64,000 bases of DNA. It comes from Candidatus Limivivens intestinipullorum (GTDB lineage: Bacteria; Bacillota; Clostridia; Lachnospirales; Lachnospiraceae). Each line of letters begins with the position of its first letter. Positions within the stretch are counted from its first letter, which is position 1. The position numbers and the translations under genes were made by a program. The DNA is taken from positions 37,560-101,559 of the forward strand of contig DVIQ01000035.1 of assembly GCA_018711185.1 (NCBI GenBank), written 5' to 3'. The notes below the pieces were generated by a model. It saw nothing but the letters and a program-made list of their open reading frames with translations, made no database searches and was not told the origin of the DNA. This document shows, one piece after another, positions 63,639-64,000 of the stretch.

Positions 63639-64000
63639 ATGAAAGACAAGATCCCAAAACGGGTTCTTTCTCTTCTGCTGGCAGTTACGCTGGCTTTGTC
63701 GGCGGCACTGGTACATTTGCCGGATATGGCAGATGTGTGGGCACAGGAGACAGAAGGAACTGAGGCTTCAGAGACGGATACGACAGCATTAACGGAAGCG
63801 CCCGAGACCACGGCGCCAACGGAAGCGCCTGAGACCACGGCGTCAACGGAAGCGCCTGAGACCACGGCATCAACGGAAGCGCCAGAGACCACGGCACCAA
63901 CGGAAGCGCCCGAGACCACGGCATCAACGGAAGCACCTGAGACCACGGCATCAACGGAAGCACCTGAGACCACGGCACCGACCGAAGCGCCCGAGACTAC
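63639..64000 (+). CDS. Secreted Thr/Glu/Pro-rich repeat protein (3' end outside window)
   Basis: A signal peptide (KDKIPKR, hydrophobic core, cleavage near VWAQE at about 33-37) is followed by a Thr/Glu/Ala stretch and then 9-residue repeats TEAPETTAP or TEAPETTAS from residue 52. The frame is open at the window edge. Such Thr/Pro repeats act as stalks or wall-spanning linkers in surface proteins. The ATG at 63639 follows AAAAGGAG, 29 bases behind the preceding membrane gene. The functional domain lies beyond the window. Confidence 0.85.
   Translation, partial: MKDKIPKRVLSLLLAVTLALSAALVHLPDMADVWAQETEGTEASETDTTALTEAPETTAPTEAPETTASTEAPETTASTEAPETTAPTEAPETTASTEAPETTASTEAPETTAPTEAPET
63792..64000 (+). 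repeat. 27-bp coding tandem repeats
   Basis: Units of 27 bases (nine residues) start at 63792, 63819, 63846, 63873, 63900, 63927, 63954 and 63981 (last one cut). The final residue follows the order Pro, Ser, Ser, Pro, Ser, Ser, Pro, so the array has an 81-base higher-order period. Confidence 0.9.

Noticed and set aside
63584..63973. 129-codon minus-strand frame of repeated Val-Ser-Gly-Ala units
   Set aside because: It is the antisense reading of the Thr/Glu/Pro repeat gene; the plus-strand frame has a signal peptide and ribosome site.

Overview
The window looks like chromosomal DNA from an anaerobic, probably spore-forming Firmicute of the Clostridia, most likely a gut Lachnospiraceae relative. 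Supporting signs are strong AGGAGG ribosome sites, sigma-A promoters that often have a TGC-extended -10, a SpoIIM-like gene, RNase Y, ScpAB, an ATPase-less sugar importer, a Gram-positive cell-wall-binding NlpC/P60 protein and a xanthine-dehydrogenase-type molybdoenzyme. The family assignment is inference. There are no rRNA or tRNA genes, CRISPR arrays, insertion sequences or prophage genes that I can see.

Layout, left part. A truncated molybdopterin hydroxylase subunit is followed by lrgAB, an unusual KaiC-like/PPDK-N fusion protein, NADP-type glutamate dehydrogenase (minus), a P-type ATPase with a long acidic tail, an esterase, a secreted cell-wall-binding NlpC/P60 protein and a heterodimeric ABC exporter. 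Next, on the minus strand, come a sugar importer (binding protein, two permeases) and a GH3 glycosidase, with a divergent AraC regulator. A lantibiotic-immunity-type ABC operon (minus) faces a divergent response regulator/histidine kinase pair, and four tandem 38-bp repeats lie between them. A NitT/TauT-type permease and ATPase pair follows.

Middle part. Mostly housekeeping genes on the plus strand: queH, argH, asd, an ABC ATPase/permease pair, a type IA topoisomerase, a left-handed beta-helix protein, recA-recX with an SOS-box candidate, rny, a spoIIM-like gene, xerD behind a long structured leader, a minus-strand siroheme-type dehydrogenase, DAHP synthase, a membrane-anchored MutS-like ATPase, RNase HI, a secreted DUF5722-type putative glycosidase, alaS and rpsU.

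Right part. A cell-envelope and chromosome-segregation run (dac, metallophosphoesterase, scpA, scpB, zinc phospholipase C-like, dac) is followed by a decayed gene and then a PP2C phosphatase, a membrane Ser/Thr kinase, a membrane protein of unknown function and the start of a secreted Thr/Glu/Pro repeat protein that runs off the window.

The most interesting unexplained material is the KaiC-like/ATP-grasp fusion, the 38-bp repeat array at the two-component/ABC promoter, the hairpin-rich leader before xerD with a dispersed repeat shared with two other leaders, and the kinase/phosphatase/repeat-protein module at the right edge.
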